From Marinoscillum pacificum (GTDB lineage Bacteria > Bacteroidota > Bacteroidia > Cytophagales > Cyclobacteriaceae): a stretch of 64,000 nt of DNA. Numbering within the stretch: the stretch's first letter is position 1; every line of letters begins with the position of its first letter. The stretch covers positions 806,001-870,000 of the forward strand of contig NZ_JAMZMJ010000001.1 of NCBI RefSeq assembly GCF_024714495.1. Direction: 5' to 3'. Position numbers and translations under genes: made by a program. The notes under the pieces were generated by a model. That model ran no database searches and was not told where the DNA came from. It was given only the letters and a program-made list of their open reading frames with translations. Below, piece after piece: positions 1 through 7,631 of the stretch.

Positions 1-376
1 AGATGGTAGACAGATTCTAGAAGGAGAAAAAATCCCAAAAGGATCTAAAGTAGAGTTGATTGCCGGCAATGGCTTAGGCAATCAAGCACTAAACTCTCCT
101 AACTTGTTAGGTCTTGATAGTGAAAGTGCTCAGTTCGCTATTGTAGGTTCAGGATTAAAAATTGGTGAAATCAAATACGAGAAAGAAGGAAAAGCCGTTA
201 TCAAAGTTGTTCAGGGAGATGATGTAGCATATCGCAAAGAATCCGTTGCTCCAGGGTCCGTTTTCAAACAATCTCCAGATGTAGGAGATGCCATGAGACT
301 TGGCCAAATGGTGGACATCTGGATTTATCAACCTGATTCGATTAATACGAAGCCAACTTTGCTCGACGAACAGTGA
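1..376 (+). CDS. PASTA domain protein, C-terminal part (5' end outside window)
   Basis: The reading frame is open from base 2 and ends at the TGA at 374-376, so the start lies upstream of the window. The visible part reads like the end of one PASTA repeat (VELIAGNG) followed by another (the AIVGSGLKIGEIKYE...GSVFKQSPDVGDAMRLGQMVDIWIY region), with the typical small beta/alpha pattern and a GxxV...QSP core. PASTA domains bind peptidoglycan or muropeptides, and in Bacteroidota they often sit on single-pass membrane proteins without a kinase domain; whether a kinase is present here cannot be seen. The stop overlaps the GTG start of the next gene by four bases, so the two are probably co-transcribed. 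Confidence 0.8.
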   Translation, partial: DGRQILEGEKIPKGSKVELIAGNGLGNQALNSPNLLGLDSESAQFAIVGSGLKIGEIKYEKEGKAVIKVVQGDDVAYRKESVAPGSVFKQSPDVGDAMRLGQMVDIWIYQPDSINTKPTLLDEQ

Positions 377-2229
377 GATTAACCTTTTCTATCATAGCAT
401 TGCTCTTTTATGCGCAGTTGTTTGCTCAATTCGAGTTGAAGCCTGTAAAGCAGAAAAAGCACCTTCTTACGAACACAGAAAGAACTTTACAACTTCCCTT
501 TTGGGATGATTTCAGTCAATCAGGGGATTCACCAGACACCTTGCTATGGCTACACGGAGAAAACATTTATGTCAATGCTACCATTGGGCAAAATGCACCA
601 ACTTACAAGACGGCTACCTTTGATGGACTAAACAGTATAGGCAATGCCTACAACAAAGACAGTGAATTTAACACAGCAGGTGACAGTTTGGTCAGTCAAC
701 TAATAGACCTTAGCCAAATCGTATCTGACAAATGGAATACCGTCTACTTCAGTTTCTATTGGCAGGCAGGTGGATTTGGTGAACTTCCTGATGAAAATGA
801 TTCATTGACCGTATTTTTCAGAGCGGTGTCAGACAACCCAGACCTGGCCTATGATTGGGATTTGGTGTTTTCTCAATCTGGCGGCACTTCAAATGAAACC
901 TTTGAACAAGTGCTTATTCCATTGGACAGTAGTGATTACTTTCATGATGCCTTCCAGTTCAAATTTGTCTCCTACAGTAGTCAGAGAGGTCCATTTGACA
1001 CCTGGAATGTGGATTACATCTACTTAAATGAAAATAGAGATGAGAATGATTTTGGTGAAAGAGATGGAGCTTTAACAGGGTCACCATCCCTGTTATTTGC
1101 CCCATATTATGAATTGCCATCTAGCGTATTTTATGCGAACCCATCACAGTACCTAAGCAATCAAATGGTACAATTGAAAAATTTGGCAACGGACAGAACT
1201 ACCAATTCTTCCTACTCATATTTACTCCAAGATCTCACTGCCAATATAGATTATGGAACATATTCTGGATCAGCTGAAACAGGGGTACTGGAGTTTGAGG
1301 AAATCACAGATATTAACATCCCTGAATTCACATCTTTAGTTATTTCACCGATTGAAGAGCCAGAAGACTCTACAGTGATAGAAAGTACTTTTATTTATAC
1401 CTATCGTGAACCAGATCAAATAGATGTACTTTACGAAACGGATAGAAATGGCAACATTGTATTAACAGATATTAGCAAATATGTCAATGATACCATCAGA
1501 TCCAGATACAACCTTCATAACTACTACGCATATGATGATGGCTCAGCGGAATTTGCCCTAGCAATTAATGCTAAAGAAGGAATGGTTGCTGTGAAATATG
1601 GATTAGGTGAAGCTGATATTCTAACCCACGTGGATATCTTTATTCCAAGTATAGCTCCTGACAATGTTGGAAAGTCTCTTGATATTTTAGTTTGGAGAGA
1701 TTTAACCGATGATGGGATTTTAGCACGAAAATCAATCATCGTATCTGAACCATCAGGTATTAATGAATTTACCAGAGTACAGCTCTCTGCTCCTGTTGCT
1801 GTCAACGACACCATTTACGTTGGTTACGAACAAATAGTCGAAGATTACCTCGGTATTGGGTTTGATAGAAGCAATACGAATGCAGGTCAGTACATCTATT
1901 CTAACGTCAGTGGTGATTGGGAACAAAACACACAATTTGAAGGTGCATTGATGATACGGCCGGTTTTTGCCTATGATTCTGCCTATCAATTGTCTGCCAA
2001 ACCAAAATTAGAATCCCCAATTGTATACCCCAACCCATCAAATGGAATAATTAGCATTTCTGGCAAATACAATTATGTGCAACTTTATAATCTTGCAGGA
2101 GAATTAATCTTTGAAGAGCAAAAGTCTGAGTATCATCAACTTCCAATTGTAAAAGATGGAATATATTTGTTGCGAATCGCCAATGACAACAACATCAGTA
2201 CGCAAAAATTAAGGATACAATATGAATGA
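373..2229 (+). CDS. Secreted protein with T9SS type A C-terminal sorting domain
   Basis: 618 residues. The GTG start overlaps the upstream stop (GTGA). A signal peptide is clear (residues 1-19, hydrophobic FSIIALLFYAQLFA, cleavage likely before QFELK). The body is a beta-rich extracellular protein with no motif I recognise; it carries an early FWDDFS segment. The last 75 residues form a type A T9SS sorting domain: VYPNPSNG, then GKYNYVQLYNLAGELI, ending GIYLLRIANDN..TQKLRIQ. The protein is therefore predicted to cross the outer membrane by the type IX system and be cell-surface attached or released. Its own function is unknown. It overlaps the next gene by 8 bp, which suggests translational coupling in an operon with the PASTA gene and the rhodanese. 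Confidence 0.85.
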   Translation: MRLTFSIIALLFYAQLFAQFELKPVKQKKHLLTNTERTLQLPFWDDFSQSGDSPDTLLWLHGENIYVNATIGQNAPTYKTATFDGLNSIGNAYNKDSEFNTAGDSLVSQLIDLSQIVSDKWNTVYFSFYWQAGGFGELPDENDSLTVFFRAVSDNPDLAYDWDLVFSQSGGTSNETFEQVLIPLDSSDYFHDAFQFKFVSYSSQRGPFDTWNVDYIYLNENRDENDFGERDGALTGSPSLLFAPYYELPSSVFYANPSQYLSNQMVQLKNLATDRTTNSSYSYLLQDLTANIDYGTYSGSAETGVLEFEEITDINIPEFTSLVISPIEEPEDSTVIESTFIYTYREPDQIDVLYETDRNGNIVLTDISKYVNDTIRSRYNLHNYYAYDDGSAEFALAINAKEGMVAVKYGLGEADILTHVDIFIPSIAPDNVGKSLDILVWRDLTDDGILARKSIIVSEPSGINEFTRVQLSAPVAVNDTIYVGYEQIVEDYLGIGFDRSNTNAGQYIYSNVSGDWEQNTQFEGALMIRPVFAYDSAYQLSAKPKLESPIVYPNPSNGIISISGKYNYVQLYNLAGELIFEEQKSEYHQLPIVKDGIYLLRIANDNNISTQKLRIQYE

Positions 2230-2518
2230 CATTCTTCCTAACGAACTAAAGCATCGAATGGATCAAGGCGAACAGCTGACCATTATAGATGTAAGGGAAA
2301 AATGGGAATTTGAAGAATATAACATTGGCGCAAAACTCTTCCCCCTCTACGAATTACCAAAAAACTTACCACAACTAGAAAAGCTTAAAAACGAAGAAAT
2401 AATAGTTCATTGCCAATCAGGTAAAAGAAGCAATCAAGCTCGAAAATACCTGCAAAAAAATGGATTTATTAAAGTTCGTTCGCTTTCCGGAGGCTTAAAC
2501 GCCTTCATAGATAACTAA
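2222..2518 (+). CDS. Rhodanese-like domain protein (single domain)
   Basis: 98 residues, a single rhodanese domain. The N-terminal part has the typical IIDVREKWEFEEYNI strand-helix, and the active-site loop is HCQSGKRSNQA with the catalytic Cys at about residue 64, followed by the common SLSGGLNAF ending. Single-domain rhodaneses carry sulfur as a Cys persulfide; the partner is not evident here. No signal peptide is seen, so it is probably cytoplasmic. It starts inside the end of the preceding T9SS gene (8 bp overlap), and its TAA overlaps an ATG in frame with the next gene (TAATG). Confidence 0.9.
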   Translation: MNDILPNELKHRMDQGEQLTIIDVREKWEFEEYNIGAKLFPLYELPKNLPQLEKLKNEEIIVHCQSGKRSNQARKYLQKNGFIKVRSLSGGLNAFIDN

Positions 2519-2547
2519 TGGCATTATTCTTGAGAATAGAGCATTGT

Positions 2548-4539
2548 ATGAAAAATATAATGTTGCTCGCATTTTCAATTATTACCTTCTTATCAACTGC
2601 ACAAACCCCATGTGTAGACGGATATGCAGGAATATATCCATGTAACCAAGTGACTCTTTTGGCTCATATGACGCCTGATGAGATTGAGGCGGTTGAGCAT
2701 AACACTTTTTGGTTAAATGACATTTGGGGGTGGACAGACCCAGCAACCAACAAGGAGTATGCACTAGTAGGCTTGAAAGATGGAGTAGCATTTGTTGATG
2801 TGACCACTCCCACTGCTCCAGTATTTTTAGGAAAACTATCAGAACCAAAAACTGCAAATAACCGAAACTCCAGAGAAGACGAAGTACAACACGGAAAATC
2901 TACCTGGAGAGATATAAAAACGTATAACAACTATGCTTTAATAGTTAGTGACCTCAACTCAGCTCATGGAATGCAGGTTTTTGATCTTACGAAATTGAGA
3001 GGACTTGATGGTCAGAATCCTCAGGAGTTTGATCATGACTATCACTATGAGGAATTCGGCTCAGCACATAATATAGTGATCAATGAATCAACAGGTTATG
3101 CTTTCGCGGTGGGAATATCCTCCGGAGGAACAGGTTGCTCTGGAGGCTTACATATCATAGACATCAAAAACCCTTTAGCACCAACATTCGTCGGCTGTTT
3201 TGATGAGGATGGTTATACACACGACGCACAATGTGTTACTTATCAGGGTTTAGACGAGGATTATATTAATAAGCCAATCTGTTTCAACTCCAATGAAGAC
3301 ACTTTTACCATAGTGAACCTGGAGGATCCGAACAATCCAGTAATGATCAGTAGAAATGGATATGAAAATGCCGTGTACTCGCATCAAGGATGGCTCACTC
3401 CAGATCACAAATTCTTTTTAATGAATGATGAATTGGATGAGAACGCATTTGGTCACAACGCCAAAACCTTAATCTGGGACATAGAAGATCTAGACAATCC
3501 TAAACTAATAGGTTCGTATGTCAATAATATTTCATCGATAGATCATAACCTCTACACCAACGATACGCTGGTTTTTGAATCCAACTATTGGAGTGGACTG
3601 AGAGTATTGTCATCCGACAGTATTGGTTCTGGAGAGTTGGTAGAAATTGCTTCTTTTGACACCTATCCTCAAGGAGATGGCATTCACTTCGGGGGAACAT
3701 GGAGTAATTACCCTTATTTCAAAAGTGGAATTATTGTAGTTTCTGACATGAACAATGGCTTGTTCATACTAAAATTAAGTCCTGAAGTAAATCCAATTAC
3801 TCAAATGCCTACATCACAAACTACCTGCTCAGGATCAGGTTATGAGTTTTCAGTAGAAACTACCGGAGATGTGAACTTTCAATGGCAATCATTTGATGGA
3901 TTTACCTATCAAGAGATTAACGACAATGACTTCTACACAGGATCGAATGCAAATTCGCTTGTAGTTTCTCCAAATGAAACACTTGACGACTTACAATACC
4001 GATGTGTAGTCACAGACGAGGTTGGTAATACCTATTACACTTACCTGGTTCATTACGAGGGAGAAACATATCCGCCAATTGCGGAATTTGAGGTCTCCGT
4101 AGATGAATCTGGAGTTGCGACTTTTACGAATAAATCAAGCGATGCTACTTCCTATCTTTGGGAGTTTGGTGATGGAACCACTTCTACAGACACCAATCCT
4201 GAGCATCTATTTGAATATGGAGTATTTGATGTTACACTTACTGCATACAATGACTGTGGCTATAACATTATCACACAGAAAACACACATAGTAACAGGTG
4301 TAGATGAAGAATCCCGAGACCTCAGATTATATCCGAATCCCGCAGATGATTATGTAAATATTTACTCCAAGGAAGCCGGTAAACTATCAGTATACACTTT
4401 AGCCGGAGAATTGATTGAATCGTTTGACAAAACTTCTGGAATTGACTATTTCTCAATCAATCATTTAGCTGCCGGATCTTATATAATAAAAATCTCTACT
4501 TCATCAGGAACTGTAAGTAAGATCCTAATGAAGCAGTAG
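2548..4539 (+). CDS. Choice-of-anchor B (LVIVD repeat) protein with PKD domain and T9SS type A signal
   Basis: About 663 residues from the ATG at 2548, chosen because MKNIMLLAFSIITFLSTAQ is a clean signal peptide; an in-frame ATG at 2518 overlaps the rhodanese stop and would add 10 residues. The N-terminal two thirds has LVIVD-type propeller repeats (GVAFVDVTTPTAPVFLG, GLHIIDIKNPLAPTFVG, FTIVNLEDPNNPVMIS) as in the choice-of-anchor B family. An Ig/PKD-like stretch follows, with a PKD core (SYLWEFGDGTTSTDTNPEH), then a type A sorting domain (LRLYPNPADDYVNIYS...GSYIIKIST). It is predicted to be a T9SS cargo on the cell surface. Its stop is 2 bp from the stop of the convergent M50 protease gene. 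Confidence 0.88.
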   Translation: MKNIMLLAFSIITFLSTAQTPCVDGYAGIYPCNQVTLLAHMTPDEIEAVEHNTFWLNDIWGWTDPATNKEYALVGLKDGVAFVDVTTPTAPVFLGKLSEPKTANNRNSREDEVQHGKSTWRDIKTYNNYALIVSDLNSAHGMQVFDLTKLRGLDGQNPQEFDHDYHYEEFGSAHNIVINESTGYAFAVGISSGGTGCSGGLHIIDIKNPLAPTFVGCFDEDGYTHDAQCVTYQGLDEDYINKPICFNSNEDTFTIVNLEDPNNPVMISRNGYENAVYSHQGWLTPDHKFFLMNDELDENAFGHNAKTLIWDIEDLDNPKLIGSYVNNISSIDHNLYTNDTLVFESNYWSGLRVLSSDSIGSGELVEIASFDTYPQGDGIHFGGTWSNYPYFKSGIIVVSDMNNGLFILKLSPEVNPITQMPTSQTTCSGSGYEFSVETTGDVNFQWQSFDGFTYQEINDNDFYTGSNANSLVVSPNETLDDLQYRCVVTDEVGNTYYTYLVHYEGETYPPIAEFEVSVDESGVATFTNKSSDATSYLWEFGDGTTSTDTNPEHLFEYGVFDVTLTAYNDCGYNIITQKTHIVTGVDEESRDLRLYPNPADDYVNIYSKEAGKLSVYTLAGELIESFDKTSGIDYFSINHLAAGSYIIKISTSSGTVSKILMKQ

Positions 4540-4541
4540 AC

Positions 4542-5825
4542 TTAAGGCAATATGGTTTCTATCACCAATGGTTCAGGACTAAAACATAGTATGAACACAA
4601 TGATAGCAAACCAGCCAAGCACCTTACGAGGCGTATTAAGGGGTCTATGATCCAATACTGGCGGATGATCTAGGCCAAGCACCCTCCCAAGCAATAAAGC
4701 AAACAGAAGCCATCCTGAGTATCCTTCTATGCTTAAGAATGAGCTAAGTAAGAACTGCAACGTAAATATCACCGTGGCAAAAAGCCATCTATTACGCTTC
4801 TCCGAGAACATTGAACGTGTACTCACAAATAAGAAATACACATAGGCTAATATGATGACAATAAACTCCAACGAGCTTTCAAGTCCCACATCAGCCAAAT
4901 CATTGATGGTAATCAACCCTAAACCGGCATAAAAAATAAATGCGGTGAATAGCACCCTGGAAATAACTCGATGATTCTTAGCTCCAAACAAGCCAAATGT
5001 AATGTGTCCTCCATCCAATTGACCAATTGGTAATAAGTTCAATGCCGTAAAGAACATGGCCAGTAATCCTGCCAGCAAGAATGGATTATGCATGATCTCT
5101 TCCTTTCGGGGAACGTTTGCACCTTCAGGCATGAGGTATTTTTCAATCAATCGATAAAGCAAAGGTTTGCCAAAATACATGTTGGTATAACTCGGCTGAG
5201 GTTTGAAGTCTCGATAGTACCAATCTCCTTTTCTATTTTCATCAATATGAGCAACAGAATCTGCAGCACGCATTCGCGAATAGGCCAATGAATCCATATG
5301 TTTAGAAAATTCATATGTGTACACATGCTCTGGATAATCAAGACCATATTGTTCATACTCCGGATGTATTTCAAAGATCTGTTCTGGAGCGGGTAGAGTC
5401 GAATAGCCATATCCTATCACTCCGAGTGCAATCACGAATCCTGCCAAAGGTCCACTGATTCCTACATCAAAGTAATGCTTAAGTGAATAGATCTGATCTT
5501 TGATCTTGATAAATGCGCCCATTGTACCAAATGAAGGAGCAAGTATGAAACCTAGCCACATTGGTATGTAATAAGGCAAAGTAACATTGATCTTATGATA
5601 GCGTGCTGTAAAATAGTGACCGAACTCGTGGCATGTAAGTATCAGCAGAAATGGAATTGAAAACTGAAAACCAGAAAGAAAATCATCCCAGGTCATCAAT
5701 AAGCTCTCTGGAACCCAAAGAACAAACTTAGAGTAGATCCACTCGGCTCCTGCTATAGTAGTCGTTACAATCGTTACAAGAAACAATCCAATTTGAATGA
5801 GGAGTTGCTTTTGTTTATCAGTCAT
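4542..5825 (-). CDS. Site-2 protease family (M50) membrane zinc metalloprotease
   Basis: 427 residues with several transmembrane helices. The zinc motif HEFGH is at residues 66-70 and the third-ligand motif NLLPIGQLDGGH lies in the C-terminal half, as in M50 peptidases of the bacterial and plant EGY type. Between them is a roughly 110-residue soluble insert rich in Tyr and charged residues (EIHPEYEQYGLDYPEHVY region), larger than in minimal S2P cores. These enzymes cut transmembrane substrates within the bilayer; the substrate here is unknown. The start overlaps the end of the HAD phosphatase gene by 8 bp, so the two are a transcription unit. The 3' end almost touches the convergent LVIVD gene. 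Confidence 0.88.
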   Translation of the reverse strand: MTDKQKQLLIQIGLFLVTIVTTTIAGAEWIYSKFVLWVPESLLMTWDDFLSGFQFSIPFLLILTCHEFGHYFTARYHKINVTLPYYIPMWLGFILAPSFGTMGAFIKIKDQIYSLKHYFDVGISGPLAGFVIALGVIGYGYSTLPAPEQIFEIHPEYEQYGLDYPEHVYTYEFSKHMDSLAYSRMRAADSVAHIDENRKGDWYYRDFKPQPSYTNMYFGKPLLYRLIEKYLMPEGANVPRKEEIMHNPFLLAGLLAMFFTALNLLPIGQLDGGHITFGLFGAKNHRVISRVLFTAFIFYAGLGLITINDLADVGLESSLEFIVIILAYVYFLFVSTRSMFSEKRNRWLFATVIFTLQFLLSSFLSIEGYSGWLLFALLLGRVLGLDHPPVLDHRPLNTPRKVLGWFAIIVFILCFSPEPLVIETILP

Positions 5826-6447
5826 ACTTTAATATGTCAAAAATCTGATCAGGAAATAATACTTGTTCTGCTCTTAGTCCAACCTCTCTTGCCGCTAAAA
5901 TGTTGTCTTCACGATCATCCAAAAAGATAGCCTTGGAAGGATCCAGTGAATTCTCCTCAATAACAAACTGGTAGATATCATGATTTGGCTTTCTATAGCC
6001 AATACGATGCGAATAATAGGCGATATCGGCCAGATTCATCATAGATTGACCTATTCGTTCAATCATGATTTTCTCAAACTTATCCTCATGCATGTAATTA
6101 GTATTACTTAGGATAAATACCTGATGAGTTTTTTTCAATTTTTTTATGAATTCCAGTCTTTTAACAGGAATATCTTTGATCATTAGGTTCCAGGCATGCT
6201 TAAATTCCTCATAGCTAATGTTAGCTCCAAGCAAGGAATTCATTTCTTTCACAAAAGTTTCATCATCAATTTGTCCAGTTTCATACTGAAACAAATATGG
6301 GGTATTGATCAATCGATCTTTAAGTATAACTGCATCTAAACCAGTCAATTGATGAAATTCTGCCAGCACTGCTTCAGTGTCCAAATCAACGATCACTTCT
6401 CCCAGATCAAAAATAATTGTAGATAATTCCGATAGTCTATGCTCCAC
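5818..6447 (-). CDS. HAD family hydrolase (YihX-like phosphatase)
   Basis: 209 residues starting with GTG. Motif I reads IIFDLGEVIVDLD with the nucleophile Asp at residue 14. The second Asp of the usual DxD is replaced by Gly, as in the YihX/epoxide-hydrolase-like HAD subgroup that also has FDLG. Motif II (VFILSNTN), a Lys after a GYRKPN segment and motif IV (IFLDDREDN) are all present, and the cap is the helical type between motifs I and II. It is likely a cytoplasmic sugar-phosphate phosphatase, but the substrate cannot be named. It is the first gene of a two-gene unit with the M50 protease. Confidence 0.88.
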   Translation of the reverse strand: MEHRLSELSTIIFDLGEVIVDLDTEAVLAEFHQLTGLDAVILKDRLINTPYLFQYETGQIDDETFVKEMNSLLGANISYEEFKHAWNLMIKDIPVKRLEFIKKLKKTHQVFILSNTNYMHEDKFEKIMIERIGQSMMNLADIAYYSHRIGYRKPNHDIYQFVIEENSLDPSKAIFLDDREDNILAAREVGLRAEQVLFPDQIFDILKYD

Positions 6448-6731
6448 TTCGTTGTATTATTTGCGGCAAATATCTAATATTGCACACCCAAAACAAAAGC
6501 ACTAGTCAAATGGTGCGGATGTTTACATCATATCAAGCCGAAAGCGAGAAAATGATGGTTAGAGCTGACACCTCTGATGTACAAAAACTGTAAGGACCTC
6601 TAATACTTGACTAGATGTATTTCAGCAAGGAACGAGATTTTCCGCAAAAGGTGAACACACCAAAGTTGTTGACATTAGTAAATAACTGCTGTTTATCTTA
6701 AGAAACATTAGGAGTCTTAATTGACTCCTAC
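6448..6731. other. Intergenic region upstream of the tRNA gene
   Basis: 284 bp without a convincing gene. The longest ATG reading frame that catches the eye (from about 6510) is only 27 codons and has no recognisable signal. Two short sequences repeat in inverted form, CTAGTCAA near 6503 and TTGACTAG near 6606, about 100 bp apart. The last 22 bp before the tRNA form a hairpin, listed separately. The region should contain the promoter of the tRNA (forward) and of the HAD/M50 unit (reverse), but I cannot place either with confidence. Confidence 0.5.
6709..6730 (+). promoter_or_regulatory. Perfect hairpin directly in front of the tRNA
   Basis: TAGGAGTC (6709-6716) pairs perfectly with GACTCCTA (6723-6730) around the loop TTAATT, ending one base before the tRNA acceptor stem. 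No T-run follows, so it is not a typical intrinsic terminator. It may be a leader hairpin of the tRNA precursor that affects 5' processing, or a protein-binding site. The role is inference; the pairing is seen directly. Confidence 0.45.
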
Positions 6732-6805
6732 GGGCCTATAGCTCAGCTGGTTAGAGCACTTGACTCATAATCAAGGGGTCCCTGGTTCGAGCCCAGGTGG
6801 GCCCA
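6732..6805 (+). tRNA. tRNA with CAT anticodon (elongator Met or Ile2)
   Basis: A full 74-nt cloverleaf can be drawn: acceptor GGGCCTA with TGGGCCC plus discriminator A, D-arm GCTC...GAGC, anticodon arm CTTGA-CTCATAA-TCAAG, variable loop GGGTC and T-arm CCTGG-TTCGAGC-CCAGG. CCA is not encoded (ACCCC follows). The anticodon CAT means Met (elongator) or Ile with lysidine at position 34. The A73 discriminator and body fit either, and I do not decide between them. The initiator is unlikely because the acceptor has a normal first base pair. The gene is followed at once by its terminator and the GIY-YIG array. Confidence 0.9.
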
Positions 6806-6823
6806 CCCCTTAAAGTCTGATAA

Positions 6824-6856
6824 AGCCGATTGTTGAGAAACGATCGGCTTTTTTCG
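6824..6856 (+). terminator. Intrinsic terminator of the tRNA (copy 1)
   Basis: The stem GCCGATTGTT pairs with AACGATCGGC (one T-G pair) around a GAGA loop and is followed by a run of six T. It lies 19 nt after the tRNA, so it should end the tRNA transcript. The same hairpin occurs twice more downstream as part of the tandem array. Confidence 0.85.
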
Positions 6857-6858
6857 TC

Positions 6859-7150
6859 ATGGCACACATCGTCTACATACTACATAGCAGCAAACTGAAT
6901 AGGTTTTACAGGATCATCAGAACTAGAAGCTGCTGAAAGACTAGAATTACATCTCAACAAGTATTACGGCAACAACAAATTCAGTGCTAAAGCGGATGAC
7001 TGGAAACTATTTCTGGCAATAGACTGCTCGAATAAATCCCAGGCTCTAGCAATTGAAAAACATATCAAGAAGATGAAAAGCTCGAAGTACATCAATAACC
7101 TTAAGCAATACCCCGAAATGATCGATAAGCTTTTAGAAAAATACAAATAG
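6859..7150 (+). pseudogene. GIY-YIG nuclease, frameshifted copy
   Basis: This is the first of two tandem copies. Alignment by eye to the intact copy at 7235 shows the same length except for a 2-bp loss near 6909: TTTTACAGG here against TTTTACACAGG there, a loss of one CA in a short CA run. The loss comes just after the VYILHSSKLNRFY strand and causes an early stop (GSSELEAAERL is out of frame). If the two bases are restored, the frame stays open to the TAG at 7148-7150 and differs from the other copy at about 10 of 97 residues, with many more silent differences. It is therefore a recently broken gene. Confidence 0.88.
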
Positions 7151-7182
7151 CGAGCCCAGGTCCCCGATAGCTATCGGGGCAC
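7151..7182. repeat. tRNA 3' fragment with 18-bp palindrome (copy A)
   Basis: CGAGCCCAGGT (7151-7161) repeats the T-arm of the upstream tRNA. The next bases in the tRNA, GGGCC, are replaced here by the perfect palindrome CCCCGATAGCTATCGGGG (7162-7179), after which homology to the tRNA 3' flank resumes with CACCCCTTAAAG. In the tRNA the same place is itself a palindrome (GTGGGCCCAC), so a short palindrome has been exchanged for a longer one. Confidence 0.85.
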
Positions 7183-7200
7183 CCCTTAAAGTCTGATAAA

Positions 7201-7230
7201 GCCGATTGTTGAGAAACGATCGGCTTTTTT
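7201..7230 (+). terminator. Intrinsic terminator, copy 2 of the array
   Basis: Same sequence as the tRNA terminator: GCCGATTGTT-GAGA-AACGATCGGC followed by TTTTTT. It sits 4 bp before the ATG of the intact GIY-YIG gene, so read-through from the tRNA would be stopped just before that gene. Confidence 0.8.
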
Positions 7231-7234
7231 CGTT

Positions 7235-7528
7235 ATGACATACATCGTCTACATATTACACAGCAGCAAACTGAATAAGTTTTACACAGGATCATCAGAA
7301 TTAGCAGCCTCTGAGAGACTAGAACTTCATCTCAACAAGTATTACAGCAACAACAAATTCAGTGCTAAAGCCGATGACTGGAAACTTTTTCTGGCAATAG
7401 ACTGCTCCAATAAATCCCAGGCTCTAGCAATTGAAAAACATATCAAGAAAATGAAAAGCTCGAAATACATCACTAACCTAAAGCAATACCCCGAAATGAT
7501 CGCCAAGCTTTTAGATACATACAAATAA
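7235..7528 (+). CDS. GIY-YIG nuclease family protein (intact copy)
   Basis: 97 residues, a single GIY-YIG domain. The two signature strands are IVYILHSS and FYTGSS (the YTG form of YIG). A conserved Arg/Glu stretch (ERLELHLN) and the C-terminal AIEKHIKKMKSSKY and YPEMIAKLL segments are as in the small UPF0213-like GIY-YIG proteins common in Bacteroidota. These are predicted endonucleases, but the target is unknown. The ATG lies 4 bp after a terminator hairpin and no ribosome-binding site is obvious, so expression must use a promoter inside the unit or read-through. The protein has no partner domain for DNA recognition. Its setting inside a tRNA-derived tandem repeat suggests a small mobile or selfish element; that is inference. 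Confidence 0.9.
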   Translation: MTYIVYILHSSKLNKFYTGSSELAASERLELHLNKYYSNNKFSAKADDWKLFLAIDCSNKSQALAIEKHIKKMKSSKYITNLKQYPEMIAKLLDTYK

Positions 7529-7560
7529 CGAGCCCAGGTCCCCGATAGCTATCGGGGCAC
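7529..7560. repeat. tRNA 3' fragment with 18-bp palindrome (copy B)
   Basis: Second copy of the T-arm fragment CGAGCCCAGGT (7529-7539) followed by the same palindrome CCCCGATAGCTATCGGGG (7540-7557), identical to copy A and exactly 378 bp away from it. Confidence 0.85.
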
Positions 7561-7578
7561 CCCTTAAAGTCTGATAAA

Positions 7579-7610
7579 GCCGATTGTTGAGAAACGATCG
7601 GCTTTTTTCG
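7579..7610 (+). terminator. Intrinsic terminator, copy 3 (end of the array)
   Basis: Third identical copy of GCCGATTGTT-GAGA-AACGATCGGC-TTTTTT. No GIY-YIG ORF follows. Similarity to the other units fades after TTTCGTTA at about 7612, so this marks the distal edge of the array. Confidence 0.85.
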
Positions 7611-7631
7611 TTACTAACATCTACAAAAAAG

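Larger units (their letters stand above)
6788..7612 (+). repeat. Tandem array of tRNA-tail / terminator / GIY-YIG units
   Basis: Comparing the sequence with itself gives a unit of 376 bp (6804-7179), a second of 378 bp (7180-7557) and a partial third (7558 to about 7612). Each unit has CACCCCTTAAAGTCTG (the bases at the tRNA 3' end and just after), a terminator hairpin, and in the two full units a GIY-YIG ORF. Each full unit then ends with an 11-nt copy of the tRNA T-arm (CGAGCCCAGGT; tRNA 6788-6798, copies at 7151-7161 and 7529-7539) and an 18-bp palindrome. By eye the two ORF copies are identical at roughly nine in ten bases. The terminator segment is identical in all three copies. Confidence 0.9.

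Noticed and set aside
6509-6592. 27-codon frame upstream of the tRNA
   Set aside because: Too short, no signal or membrane pattern and no ribosome-binding site; treated as non-coding.
6964-7146. Minus-strand frames of 60 codons in both GIY-YIG copies (also 7342-7524)
   Set aside because: They lie exactly opposite the GIY-YIG ORFs, are as similar to each other as the sense strands demand, and show hydrophobic runs that are the mirror of the Lys/Leu codons. The sense frame has a known fold.
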